From: an uncultured Clostridia bacterium | GTDB lineage: Bacteria > Bacillota > Clostridia > Oscillospirales > CAG-272 | Direction of reading: 5' to 3' | Assembly (NCBI GenBank): GCA_946061315.1 | Contig: CAMGRB010000008.1 | Span: forward strand, 1-14,709 | DNA length: 14,709 bases | Shown: positions 1 through 7,153 of the stretch, piece by piece | How positions within the stretch are numbered: the stretch's first letter is position 1 | How the letters are laid out: the number at the start of each line of letters is the position of its first letter | Notes under the pieces: generated by a model | Told to the model about the DNA's origin: nothing | Database searches by the model: none | What the model saw: only the letters and a program-made list of their open reading frames with translations | Program-made: the position numbers and the translations under genes

Positions 1-1284
1 ATAACGATACCCGATAGCGTAGCAAACATAGGCAAAGATGTGCTCGGTGGTTGCAGCTCGCTTGAGAGTATAACCTTACCTTTTGTAGGTGAATCCGCAA
101 AGGGTTCAAGCAATAAATATCCTTTTGGATATATATTCGGAACGTCAATTTATTACGGAGGAGTTGAGACGGAACAGTATTATTACGGTTCAAGCGGTAG
201 AACGTCCTCTACCTATTACATTCCTTCAACCTTAAAGAGAGTAACCGTAACAGGCGGAAATATTCTTTACGGTGCATTCTACGGTTGCAGCAAACTCACA
301 AGAATAACTTTGCCCTACGGGATAACAAACATAGGCGCTGATGCGTTTAACGGTTGCAGTAAACTTACGGATATGACTATACCGGACGGCGTAACAAGTA
401 TAGGCTTTGGTGCGTTTGAAGGTTGCAGCAGCCTTAAAAGTATAACAATACCAGATAGCTTTACAAGTATATTGGACAGTATGTTTACCGATTGCAGTAG
501 CCTTGCGAGTGTTAATGCTTATGATAACAGTAAGAAATATTGCTCGGTTGACGGGATTTTGTACGACAAGGACCTTACGGAAATAATATACGTTCCAAAA
601 GGAATAAATGGACATATCACTATACCCGATAGTGTAACAAGCATAGGCGCTGCTGCATTTTATGGCCTCGACGGTATAACAGGCATAACCATAGGTAACG
701 GTGTAAAAAGTATAGGTAAAAGTGCATTTTATAATTGCAGCAACCTTACGAGCGTAACAATACCGGATAGTGTAACAAGCATAGGCGAAACTGCGTTTGC
801 CGGATGCACGAAACTTACGAGCATAAAAATACCGGATAGCGTAACAAATATAGGCGATAGTGCATTCATCGGTTGCAGTAGTCTTACAAGCGCAACGGTA
901 GGAAATAGCGTAACAAATATAGGCGAGGAAGTATTCCGTAATTGCTATAGCCTTGCAAGTGTAACGATAGGAAACAGCGTAACAGGCATAGGCGATAGTG
1001 CATTTAGAGGTTGCAGTAGCCTTACAAATATAACAATACCGGATAGCGTAACAAGTATAAGCGATAGTGCATTCTACAATTGTAATAGCCTTGAAAGTAT
1101 AACAATACCCGATAGCGTAATAAGAATAGGTTATTATGCGTTTTGTGGCTGTTCCGGCTTAACGAGCATCAACTTTAACGGTACAAAGGCACAGTGGAAT
1201 GAAATTAGCAGAGGAACGAGTTGGAATTATAATACCGGATCATATACAATATATTGCACAGACGGTACGATTTCAAAAGCTTAA
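1..1284 (+). CDS. BspA-like leucine-rich-repeat surface protein, 5'-truncated
   Basis: The frame is open from base 1, so the true start lies upstream; the first Met inside the window (position 40) is internal to a repeat. The 427 visible residues are mostly 23-residue LRR_5/BspA repeats of the form IPDSVTSIGxxAFxxCSSLTSIT. An irregular insert in the N-terminal part (about bases 85-280) is rich in Tyr, Gly and Ser. A second insert (about bases 520-624) carries a SVDGILYDKD segment, which is often seen between such repeats. The protein ends in a short FNGTKAQWNEI-type cap with no LPXTG motif, anchor helix or cell-wall-binding repeat, so any anchoring or secretion signal must lie in the missing N-terminus. 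BspA-family proteins are typically exported and bind host or matrix proteins or other bacteria; the ligand here is unknown. No terminator separates it from the next gene, 43 nt downstream. The family call is firm; the function is inference. Confidence 0.9.
   Translation: MTIPDSVANIGKDVLGGCSSLESITLPFVGESAKGSSNKYPFGYIFGTSIYYGGVETEQYYYGSSGRTSSTYYIPSTLKRVTVTGGNILYGAFYGCSKLTRITLPYGITNIGADAFNGCSKLTDMTIPDGVTSIGFGAFEGCSSLKSITIPDSFTSILDSMFTDCSSLASVNAYDNSKKYCSVDGILYDKDLTEIIYVPKGINGHITIPDSVTSIGAAAFYGLDGITGITIGNGVKSIGKSAFYNCSNLTSVTIPDSVTSIGETAFAGCTKLTSIKIPDSVTNIGDSAFIGCSSLTSATVGNSVTNIGEEVFRNCYSLASVTIGNSVTGIGDSAFRGCSSLTNITIPDSVTSISDSAFYNCNSLESITIPDSVIRIGYYAFCGCSGLTSINFNGTKAQWNEISRGTSWNYNTGSYTIYCTDGTISKA
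313..1176 (+). repeat. 69-bp tandem coding repeats of the LRR protein
   Basis: Units matching ccSgatagYgtaacaagYat begin at 313, 382 and 451, and then, after an insert, at 625, 694, 763, 832, 901, 970, 1039 and 1108. The step is exactly 69 bp within each block. The units encode the 23-residue LRR repeat and are similar at DNA level as well as protein level. Exact spacing and shared third positions suggest duplication or homogenisation by recombination. This is a coding repeat, not a CRISPR array. Confidence 0.9.
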
Positions 1285-1327
1285 TGATTAAACAGAATAA
1301 ATTTTCAGAAGATAAGGAGTACGTATT

Positions 1328-2500
1328 ATGCCACAAATAGCGGAGATCATCAAATACGAAGGCGACAACAGCACGTTTACCTGGAAGCATCCTTGCGAGG
1401 ATTTTAACTCGCTGACGCAGCTTATCGTTCACGAATCGCAGGAAGCGATATTCTTTATGAACGGGCAGGCGCTTGACTTATTCGGCCCCGGTCGTTATAC
1501 CCTTGAAACGCAGAATATTCCTCTGATTGGCAAAGCGCTTAACCGACTCACCGGTGACAATAGTCCTTTCCATTGTGAGGTTTATTTCATCAACAAGACC
1601 GAGCAAATGTCTATCAAGTGGGGCACGGACTCCAAGGTGCAGTACGTAGAGCCTACGTACGGTTTCCCCATCTCCATCGGCGCATCGGGCGAGATGTCCC
1701 TGCGTGCGGACAATTCAAGGAAATTGCTTCTCAAGTTAGTCGGAACGGGAAACTCCCTCAACCAGCAAAAGCTCGTCGGGTTCTTCCGCGCGTTTCTGAT
1801 GACGAGAGTCAAGACCTACATTGCGCAGGCTATGAAGTCCAACGCCGTCAATATTTTTGAAATTGACGAAAATCTGGCATCGTTTTCCGCGTCTATCAAA
1901 AAGCTTCTCGTCGGTGATTTTGCCGAATACGGAGTTGCGCTTGAACAGTTCTTTATAACCACAATCGTCAAACCCGACGGTGAGCGTCAGTACGAAAAGT
2001 TCAAGGAGCTTCATTTCCGTCAGTACGCCGATATTGCAGAGGCAAAGCTCCGTCAGCAAGTCAGCGTGATAGATGCACAGACCGAGGCGCAAAAAGTCGT
2101 TATCGATTCTCAAGCGCAGGCTACCAAACGTGCGCAGGAAGGCTACACCTATGCGCAGGAGCGCGGCTTTGACGTTGCCGAGAAGGTGGCTTCAAACGAG
2201 GCGGTCGGTCAGATGACTAATCTCGGCATTGGCCTTGGCACGATGGCGGGCGTCGGCGGTGCCGTAGGCGGTGTTGTCGGTAATGCGGTTGGCGGTGCGC
2301 TTAATAATACCACGGTAAATCCCGCACCTGCAACCGACGGAGGATTTTGCGATAATTGCGGAGCAAAGCTTGTCCCCGGTGCCACCTTCTGCGACGAGTG
2401 CGGAACGGCAGTAGCAAAGGCAAACGACACTTGCGCAAACTGCGGCTATAAATTCGAACGCTCGGGCAAATTCTGCCCCAAGTGCGGAACAAAACGATAA
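1328..2500 (+). CDS. SPFH/band-7 domain protein with C-terminal double zinc ribbon
   Basis: This 390-residue protein has an N-terminal SPFH (Band_7_1, YdjI-like) domain over about residues 10-215. A charged, Gln/Ala-rich helical region (about 220-295), probably coiled coil, follows, then a glycine-rich stretch (about 300-327) that could insert in or lie on a membrane. The C-terminus has two zinc-ribbon motifs, with Cys pairs at 341/344 and 355/358, then 369/372 and 383/386. No signal peptide is visible, so the protein should be cytoplasmic and membrane-associated. Relatives are sometimes labelled 'virion core protein', but they are ordinary bacterial genes; in Bacillus subtilis, YdjI works with YdjG/YdjH and PspA at the membrane. 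The start is supported by AAGGAG 8 nt upstream. The next gene, 15 nt downstream, encodes a membrane protein that is a plausible partner. A membrane-stress scaffold role is inferred. Confidence 0.85.
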   Translation: MPQIAEIIKYEGDNSTFTWKHPCEDFNSLTQLIVHESQEAIFFMNGQALDLFGPGRYTLETQNIPLIGKALNRLTGDNSPFHCEVYFINKTEQMSIKWGTDSKVQYVEPTYGFPISIGASGEMSLRADNSRKLLLKLVGTGNSLNQQKLVGFFRAFLMTRVKTYIAQAMKSNAVNIFEIDENLASFSASIKKLLVGDFAEYGVALEQFFITTIVKPDGERQYEKFKELHFRQYADIAEAKLRQQVSVIDAQTEAQKVVIDSQAQATKRAQEGYTYAQERGFDVAEKVASNEAVGQMTNLGIGLGTMAGVGGAVGGVVGNAVGGALNNTTVNPAPATDGGFCDNCGAKLVPGATFCDECGTAVAKANDTCANCGYKFERSGKFCPKCGTKR

Positions 2501-2515
2501 TGGAGGATTGACGAT

Positions 2516-3217
2516 ATGAAAAAGAGAATTGGTGTATATAGCGTTATATGGGCAATTTGTCTTGCCGTTTTCAACGTTATCGTATTTGTAACGCCAAACG
2601 AGGTTGCGGGTGCAAGCAAATTCGGCGGTTCGTTCTGGGTAGGATACGTATTCATCACGGTTGCGTTTATCGGTCAACTCGTTTGCGCGTTCTTTGCATT
2701 AAAGCCGGAAAACCTTAAAAAGATGTTCTATAAGATACCGATGATTTCAATCAGTTATACGGGGCTTATCCTTACATTGATTGCCGGTGGCATCTTTATG
2801 GCTATCCCCAAGCTTCCCGCATGGGTTGGCATCATCGTTTGCGTAATTATCCTCGCCTTTAATGCGATTGCGGTTATAAAGGCAACCGCTGCGGCAGAGG
2901 TTGTCGGTGGAATTGACGAAAAGATAAAAGAACAGACTTTCTTTGCAAAGAGCCTCGCCGCAGACGCGCAGGGCCTTATGACCTCTGCCGGCTCCGACGT
3001 GCTTCGCACCGAAGCTAAAAAGGTTTATGAGGCTATAAGATATAGTGATCCTATGTCAAACCCCGCCCTTGAGGAGCTTGAAAGTCAAATCAAAAGACAG
3101 TTCAACGCTTTTGCCGACGCCGTCAAAGCGGAAGATGATGAGCTTGCAAAGGAAACGGCAGACGCTCTCGTTGAGATAATAGACACAAGAAACCAAAAGT
3201 GCAAGCTGCTTAAATAA
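2516..3217 (+). CDS. Four-helix membrane protein with cytoplasmic helical tail, SPFH partner candidate
   Basis: I do not recognise a named family. The 233 residues begin with four strongly hydrophobic segments, at about residues 6-26, 38-62, 76-97 and 100-122. A charged, mostly helical C-terminal tail (123-233) is rich in Ala, Glu, Lys and Asp and has no obvious catalytic motif. Both ends are probably cytoplasmic, given the even number of helices and the positive N-terminus (MKKR). GGAGG sits 9 nt before the ATG. The gene follows the SPFH/zinc-ribbon gene by 15 nt and is closed by a terminator 15 nt after its stop, so the two form a tight unit. By analogy with other SPFH proteins paired with integral membrane proteins, it may anchor or be organised by the SPFH protein; this is inference from context. 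Confidence 0.75.
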   Translation: MKKRIGVYSVIWAICLAVFNVIVFVTPNEVAGASKFGGSFWVGYVFITVAFIGQLVCAFFALKPENLKKMFYKIPMISISYTGLILTLIAGGIFMAIPKLPAWVGIIVCVIILAFNAIAVIKATAAAEVVGGIDEKIKEQTFFAKSLAADAQGLMTSAGSDVLRTEAKKVYEAIRYSDPMSNPALEELESQIKRQFNAFADAVKAEDDELAKETADALVEIIDTRNQKCKLLK

Positions 3218-3232
3218 TTATTCTACCAATAC

Positions 3233-3270
3233 AAAAATCGCAGAACTCATTAAAGAACTCTGCGATTTTT
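3233..3270 (+). terminator. Intrinsic terminator after the SPFH/membrane-protein unit
   Basis: A perfect 12-bp inverted repeat (arms 3233-3244 and 3259-3270) with a 14-nt loop contains the GC-rich core TCGCAGA/TCTGCGA. It ends in a run of five T followed by more T-rich sequence. The A-run before the left arm means it could also terminate transcription from the right. It separates the SPFH unit from the next gene. Confidence 0.88.
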
Positions 3271-3291
3271 CTTTATTCTTGCAAGTTATTA

Positions 3292-3320
3292 TTGTAATTC
3301 TGTAGGTTTTACTGTATAAT
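3292..3320 (+). promoter_or_regulatory. Sigma-A-type promoter for the DUF6259 gene
   Basis: TTGTAA (3292-3297) and TATAAT (3315-3320) are separated by exactly 17 bp, giving a consensus -10 and a -35 with four of six matches. The predicted transcript would start near 3327, leaving a leader of about 58 nt before the ATG at 3385. It lies just after the preceding terminator, as expected for a separate unit. No operator repeat is evident. Confidence 0.7.
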
Positions 3321-3384
3321 TTATTTGAGATAAAAGAGGGCAGTGTGTGCTCTTAATTGTTGTATCATCGGAGGATAGTTTGAA

Positions 3385-5472
3385 ATGAAAGAGTATGAGC
3401 TTAAAAATGGCGGGCGAGTTTGCATAGATTTTGAAAATACCGCCGTCAGAAGTATGTTTTTTGACGGGGAAGAAATGGTCTTTGGCGACGCTCCTTTGTT
3501 TTACGTTAAGTTAAGGGACGCGTCGGGTGCGCACCGCATCATCTCGGCAAGGGAGTTTTCGTTTGTTTCCTTCTCGGACGGAAAAGCCGGATATTCTCAT
3601 CCCGACGTAGATTTAACGCTTATCATAAAAACTTACCGTGCGGGCTTGTCCGTGCGCGTTCGTGTTAAAAACAAGACGAATGATTTAATAGAGTGGGTAC
3701 AGCCGTTTTGCTTCGCCATGTTTGGCAAGCTGAAGGACGAAGGCGGCGTCGGTGAGATAGTCTATCCCTATAACGAGGGCTGTGTTGTAACCGATATGAA
3801 AAAGCGCACAAGCTCGTGGATGGGATACGCCGAGCCGGAATATCCGTCACAGGGCAAATATTCCATCTTCCCGAATATGATTTCTTCGCAGTTTATAGGG
3901 TACATAAAGAACGGCAAAGGCATATACATGGGTATGCACGACAAAGAAAGAACGGTAAAGCATATCGATTTTGACTATGAAAAAGACTGTATCAAGCTCG
4001 TTATGCGCACCTTCTGCGACGTTGATTTCGGACAGGACTACGTTATGCCTTTTGATCTTAAGGTAGAATTTTTCAGGGGCGATTATTTCGATTGCACCGA
4101 GATCTACCGCAAATGGTTTTATAAGCATCTGCCCGCGGGACTGAAAAAGATAGACGAAGAAGAGCTGCCCGAATGGTATGACCAGTCCCCGATAATCGTT
4201 ACGTATCCCGTGCGCGGAAAGCACGATATCGACGAAATAACGCCAAACCCCGCCCTGTATCCATATTCCAACGCTTTGCCCGTTCTTGATGAAATATCGC
4301 GTGAAACGGGCTCAAAAGTGATGACGCTCCTTATGCATTGGGAGGGCACGGCACCCTGGGCACCGCCGTACGTTTGGCCGCCTTACGGTGGGGAACAGCT
4401 CTTTGACGAGTTTGTAAAAGAAGCGCACGGAAAGGATATTCTCGTGGGCGTTTATTGCAGCGGTCTTGGCTGGACGCAGAGAAGTAAGCTCCTTGATTAT
4501 TCCCGCACCGAAGAATTTGAAAAAGAAAACCTTAAAGATATTATGTGCTCGGACACGGACGGAACTATGAGTTGTGTAACCTGCACCTATCAGCGCGAGG
4601 GCTACGATATGTGCCCCGCAACGAAGCGTTGTAAGGATATTCTTATATCGGAGTACGATAAAATAGTAAATAGCGGCGTCGACTATATCCAGGTGCTCGA
4701 CCAGAATCACGGTGGAAACTCCTATTTCTGTTACAGCCGCAACCACGGCCATACCCCCGCACCGGGCAAGTGGCAGGTATCTGCGGTCAATGAAATGCTC
4801 GGCGGTATAGACACTCGCTCACGCGTTTTGATGGGGTGTGAATCCGCGGCGGCGGAGCCGTTTTTATCCACCTTAAAATTCAGCGACAACAGATGGAACT
4901 TAAACGAATTTATCGGGAGGAGTGTCGCTCTTTACTCATATTTGTATCACGAGTTTGTCAATAATTTTATGGGCAACCAGATATGCACGATGCTCTCCGA
5001 GGAGGAATATAACTATACTTACCGCGCATCGTACTCTTTCCTTGCGGGTGATATGATAACGCTTGTTCTGCGCTACGACGGCTTGCCCGTTTCCGCGTGG
5101 GGAAAAGACAGAAAATTATTGGATAAAAGCGTGGTTTATCCATTTTTGAAAGAACTGACACAATGGAGAACGCACGCGGGTAAGGAATTTTTGCACAAGG
5201 GTAAGATGATAAAGCCCAAAAAAGTATTCTGCGCCAAAAACAGATTCACGCTAAACGACGGGTCGGAGTTTTTGGTGGACAAGGTGCTCACCGCAGCGTA
5301 CCGCTACAATGGAGAGAGCGTACAGTTCCTTGTCAATTATAACCTGTCACCCGTCACCGTTTCCTTTGAAAAAGAGGTCACGCTATATACGGACTGCTTG
5401 CTAAAGGAAAAGCAGCGTGCAAAAACCGTGGAGCTTAAACCCCTCAGCGTTGCAATGATAAAAATCGGTTAA
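3385..5472 (+). CDS. DUF6259-type putative glycoside hydrolase, cytoplasmic
   Basis: The 695-residue protein has an N-terminal beta-rich region (about 1-230), a central region compatible with a (beta/alpha)8 barrel (about 265-560) and a small C-terminal beta domain (about 610-695). That is the layout of large glycosidases of the GH31/GH36 superfamily type. The region around residues 145-200 (MGYAEPEYPSQGKYSIFPNM, then GIYMGMHDKE) matches my recollection of the DUF6259 family. Candidate catalytic acids are D433 or D439 in VDYIQVLDQN and E486 in LMGCESAAAEPF, each at the end of a predicted barrel strand; the pairing is not proven. There is no signal peptide, so it should act on imported oligosaccharides or on intracellular glycans. 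GGAGGA lies 9 nt before the ATG. It has its own promoter and terminator, with no transporter or regulator beside it. The substrate is unknown. Confidence 0.75.
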   Translation: MKEYELKNGGRVCIDFENTAVRSMFFDGEEMVFGDAPLFYVKLRDASGAHRIISAREFSFVSFSDGKAGYSHPDVDLTLIIKTYRAGLSVRVRVKNKTNDLIEWVQPFCFAMFGKLKDEGGVGEIVYPYNEGCVVTDMKKRTSSWMGYAEPEYPSQGKYSIFPNMISSQFIGYIKNGKGIYMGMHDKERTVKHIDFDYEKDCIKLVMRTFCDVDFGQDYVMPFDLKVEFFRGDYFDCTEIYRKWFYKHLPAGLKKIDEEELPEWYDQSPIIVTYPVRGKHDIDEITPNPALYPYSNALPVLDEISRETGSKVMTLLMHWEGTAPWAPPYVWPPYGGEQLFDEFVKEAHGKDILVGVYCSGLGWTQRSKLLDYSRTEEFEKENLKDIMCSDTDGTMSCVTCTYQREGYDMCPATKRCKDILISEYDKIVNSGVDYIQVLDQNHGGNSYFCYSRNHGHTPAPGKWQVSAVNEMLGGIDTRSRVLMGCESAAAEPFLSTLKFSDNRWNLNEFIGRSVALYSYLYHEFVNNFMGNQICTMLSEEEYNYTYRASYSFLAGDMITLVLRYDGLPVSAWGKDRKLLDKSVVYPFLKELTQWRTHAGKEFLHKGKMIKPKKVFCAKNRFTLNDGSEFLVDKVLTAAYRYNGESVQFLVNYNLSPVTVSFEKEVTLYTDCLLKEKQRAKTVELKPLSVAMIKIG

Positions 5473-5640
5473 GCGTACGACAAATTAAAGAAAATGTACG
5501 TCGTAACCTGTAAAAAGCCGACCCTGTGTCGATTTTTGTCGAATTGAAGGATTAAAAAGCGGGTTGGATAGCGTAGTAACAGAAATAAAGGCATGAAATT
5601 GCCCGAAAAAGCTCAATACCTCCAAATTCCATAATTTTTG
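5473..5640. repeat. Gene-free region, possible interspersed repeat
   Basis: The DNA between the DUF6259 stop and the terminator has no convincing gene. A 6-bp inverted repeat (TACGAC at 5476-5481, GTCGTA at 5500-5505) lies at its left end. Read on the minus strand, all three frames give peptides that I recall, without being able to check, from short dubious hypothetical proteins of gut Clostridia: DKNRHRVGFLQVTTYIFF in one frame and RQKSTQGRLFTGYDVHFL in another. The same DNA yielding such peptides in different frames suggests a conserved non-coding repeat rather than a gene. Identity and borders are uncertain; the terminator hairpin may be part of it. Confidence 0.4.
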
Positions 5641-5670
5641 AAAGCGGACAAACTTACTTGTCCGCTTTTT
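5641..5670 (+). terminator. Intrinsic terminator downstream of the DUF6259 gene
   Basis: The 11-bp arms AAAGCGGACAA (5641-5651) and TTGTCCGCTTT (5658-5668) pair perfectly around a 6-nt loop, and the right arm runs into a T-tract (5666-5670, then CTT). The hairpin is strong and oriented for the + strand. It lies about 170 nt after the stop codon, giving the upstream mRNA an unusually long 3' end. From 5671 to the next promoter I see only AT-rich spacer. Confidence 0.88.
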
Positions 5671-5752
5671 CTTGCTTTGCCCTATACTGCTCGCGGGAAC
5701 GAAAATTTCCAATTATTTCATCCCCATAAAATAAATTTAACCCCCGATACAC

Positions 5753-5781
5753 TTGACAAAACTGTTATTATATGATATATT
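5753..5781 (+). promoter_or_regulatory. Extended -10 promoter of the polysaccharide operon
   Basis: A perfect TTGACA (5753-5758) is followed after 17 bp by TATATT (5776-5781), with an extended -10 TG at 5773-5774 (TGATATATT). This is the strongest promoter in the window. Transcription should start near 5788. Nearby alternative TA-rich hexamers in the same stretch make the exact -10 slightly ambiguous. No other comparable promoter is visible downstream, so it probably drives the whole gene cluster. Confidence 0.8.
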
Positions 5782-5787
5782 ATATAC

Positions 5788-5873
5788 TATGTAAACATAA
5801 AAGAGAGTTAAACTGACCCGATGTCGTTTGGTTGGGAATAATCGGTGAGAAAATACAGGAGTATTGTGGCAAG
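5788..5873 (+). promoter_or_regulatory. Leader of the polysaccharide operon with a six-codon micro-ORF
   Basis: About 86 nt separate the predicted transcription start from the likely first start codon at 5874. The leader contains ATG TCG TTT GGT TGG GAA TAA (5821-5841), a possible six-codon peptide with only a weak purine stretch (AAGAGAG) upstream. No terminator/antiterminator pair, riboswitch fold or RfaH-type ops element could be recognised. It may have no regulatory role. Confidence 0.25.
5858..5861 (+). promoter_or_regulatory. Ribosome binding site deciding the aminotransferase start
   Basis: GGAG at 5858-5861 stands 12 nt before the ATG at 5874. No Shine-Dalgarno sequence precedes the longer in-frame option, a TTG at 5832, and the family's N-terminal sequence (KIYLSSPTMHG) begins just after the ATG. 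The start at 5874 is therefore preferred. Confidence 0.65.
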
Positions 5874-7136
5874 ATGAAAATAAGACCTTTTGATAAGAAG
5901 ATATATCTTTCTTCTCCTACGATGCACGGAGAAGAACTTGAATATGTAACCGAAGCATACAGGACTAATTGGATGTCAACGGTAGGCGAAAACGTAAATG
6001 AGGTTGAGAGAATTGCGGCAGAGAGAGCAGATATGAAATATGCCGTTGCCCTATCTTGTTGTACCGCGGCACTTCACCTTTGCGTTAAGCTTGCAGGCGA
6101 AAAACTGTACGGAAGACCGAGAGTGGCTTGCGGTGCTTTGCAGGGAAAACATGTTTTTTGCTCGGATATGACGTTTAGCGCAACGCTTAATCCGGTGGTT
6201 TATGAGGGCGGTATTCCGGTTTTCATTGATACCGAAGCAGAGTCGTGGAATATGGATCCCATAGCGCTTGAAAAGGCTTTTGAACTCTATCCGGATGTAC
6301 AGCTTGTGGTTTGCGCCGAGTTATACGGTTTTCCTGGCAGGATAGACTTAATAAAGAAAATTTGTGAGGAACACGGGGCACTTTTGATTGAGGACGCCGC
6401 CGAGGCAATGGGTGCAAGGCTGAACGGAAAGCAGTGCGGGTCTTTCGGAGATTATTCTGCAATCAGCTATAACGGAAATAAAATCATTACGGGATCTGCC
6501 GGAGGGTGTTTACTCACCAATAACATCGATGATGCGAACAAGGCACGCAAATGGTCAACGCAGGCAAGGGAAAACGCCCCGTGGTATCAGCACGAGGAGA
6601 TAGGATATAACTACCGTATGAGCAACGTGGTTGCAGGGGTGGTAAGAGGTCAGTACCCTCATCTTGAAGAACATATTGCACAGAAAAAGGCTGTTTATGA
6701 AAGATACAAAGAGGGGCTTAAGAATCTGCCGATACGGATGAATCCGATAACACACGGCACGGAACCGAATTATTGGTTATCTGCATTTGTAATAGACAAG
6801 GACGCAATGTGCAAACAGGTAAGGGACGACACAAAGGCCTTTTACATATCGGAAAGCGGCAAAACGTGCCCTACCGAGATACTCGAAACTCTTGCAAAAT
6901 ATAACGTCGAGGGCAGACCGATATGGAAGCCGATGCATATGCAGCCGTTATACCGCATGCACGAATTTATAACGCGTCAAGGTTCGGGAAGGGCGAAAAC
7001 AAACGCATATATTCCCGTCGTTGAGGACGTAGGTGCGGATATTTTTGAAAGAGGCTGTTGTCTGCCGAGCGATAATAAGATGACGCCCGAACAACAGGAT
7101 ATAATCATCGATATTATCCGCTCTTGCTTTGATTGA
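5874..7136 (+). CDS. DegT/DnrJ/EryC1-family PLP-dependent sugar aminotransferase (EpsN/PglE-like)
   Basis: This 420-residue fold-type I aminotransferase acts on keto sugar nucleotides to make amino-sugar nucleotides in the cytoplasm. Visible family marks are the N-terminal LSSPTMHGEE and NWMSTVG segments, EDAAEAMGA (173-181, with the Asp that contacts the pyridine nitrogen), and SYNGNKIITGSAGG with Lys203 as the Schiff-base lysine. EIGYNYRMSNVVAG (242-255) is also present. The length is normal for the EpsN/PglE group, whose members make UDP-4-amino sugars on the way to bacillosamine. It is the first gene of the operon, 17 nt before the initiating sugar transferase, which suits production of the first sugar of the repeat unit. 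The usual partners, a 4,6-dehydratase and a PglD/EpsM acetyltransferase, are not in the window, so the exact product is unproven. An in-frame TTG at 5832 would add 14 residues but lacks a ribosome site. Confidence 0.9.
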   Translation: MKIRPFDKKIYLSSPTMHGEELEYVTEAYRTNWMSTVGENVNEVERIAAERADMKYAVALSCCTAALHLCVKLAGEKLYGRPRVACGALQGKHVFCSDMTFSATLNPVVYEGGIPVFIDTEAESWNMDPIALEKAFELYPDVQLVVCAELYGFPGRIDLIKKICEEHGALLIEDAAEAMGARLNGKQCGSFGDYSAISYNGNKIITGSAGGCLLTNNIDDANKARKWSTQARENAPWYQHEEIGYNYRMSNVVAGVVRGQYPHLEEHIAQKKAVYERYKEGLKNLPIRMNPITHGTEPNYWLSAFVIDKDAMCKQVRDDTKAFYISESGKTCPTEILETLAKYNVEGRPIWKPMHMQPLYRMHEFITRQGSGRAKTNAYIPVVEDVGADIFERGCCLPSDNKMTPEQQDIIIDIIRSCFD

Positions 7137-7153
7137 TTGTATAGGAGTACATA

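Noticed and set aside
232..615. Long minus-strand open frame opposite the LRR gene
   Set aside because: It arises from the repetitive codon pattern of the + strand repeats; it has no ribosome site and no family resemblance.
313..1176. Regular short repeats resembling a CRISPR or minisatellite array
   Set aside because: The 69-bp units are contiguous, in frame and encode BspA-type LRRs; there are no unique spacers and no cas genes.
1250..1327. Possible promoter for the SPFH gene (TTGCAC near 1254)
   Set aside because: No acceptable -10 hexamer occurs at 16-18 bp; only a ribosome site is convincing before the ATG.
1328..2500. Phage or virus origin suggested by the 'virion core protein' label used for relatives
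   Set aside because: The protein is an SPFH/zinc-ribbon protein common on bacterial chromosomes, and no phage genes are nearby.
2192..2677. 161-codon minus-strand open frame across the SPFH/membrane-protein junction
   Set aside because: It lies opposite two well-supported genes, lacks a ribosome site and has the low-complexity composition expected of an antisense shadow.
3332..3354. Small hairpin (AAGAG..CA/TG..CTCTT) in the leader of the DUF6259 gene
   Set aside because: The stem is short with a two-base bulge and no T-run; it is too weak to call an attenuator or riboswitch.
5485..5712. 75-codon minus-strand open frame
   Set aside because: It has no ribosome site, spans the terminator hairpin, and its peptides look like translations of a non-coding repeat; reported as a possible repeat instead.
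5832..5873. Extended N-terminus of the aminotransferase from TTG at 5832
   Set aside because: No Shine-Dalgarno sequence precedes the TTG, the added 14 residues do not fit the family's N-terminus, and ATG 5874 has GGAG upstream.
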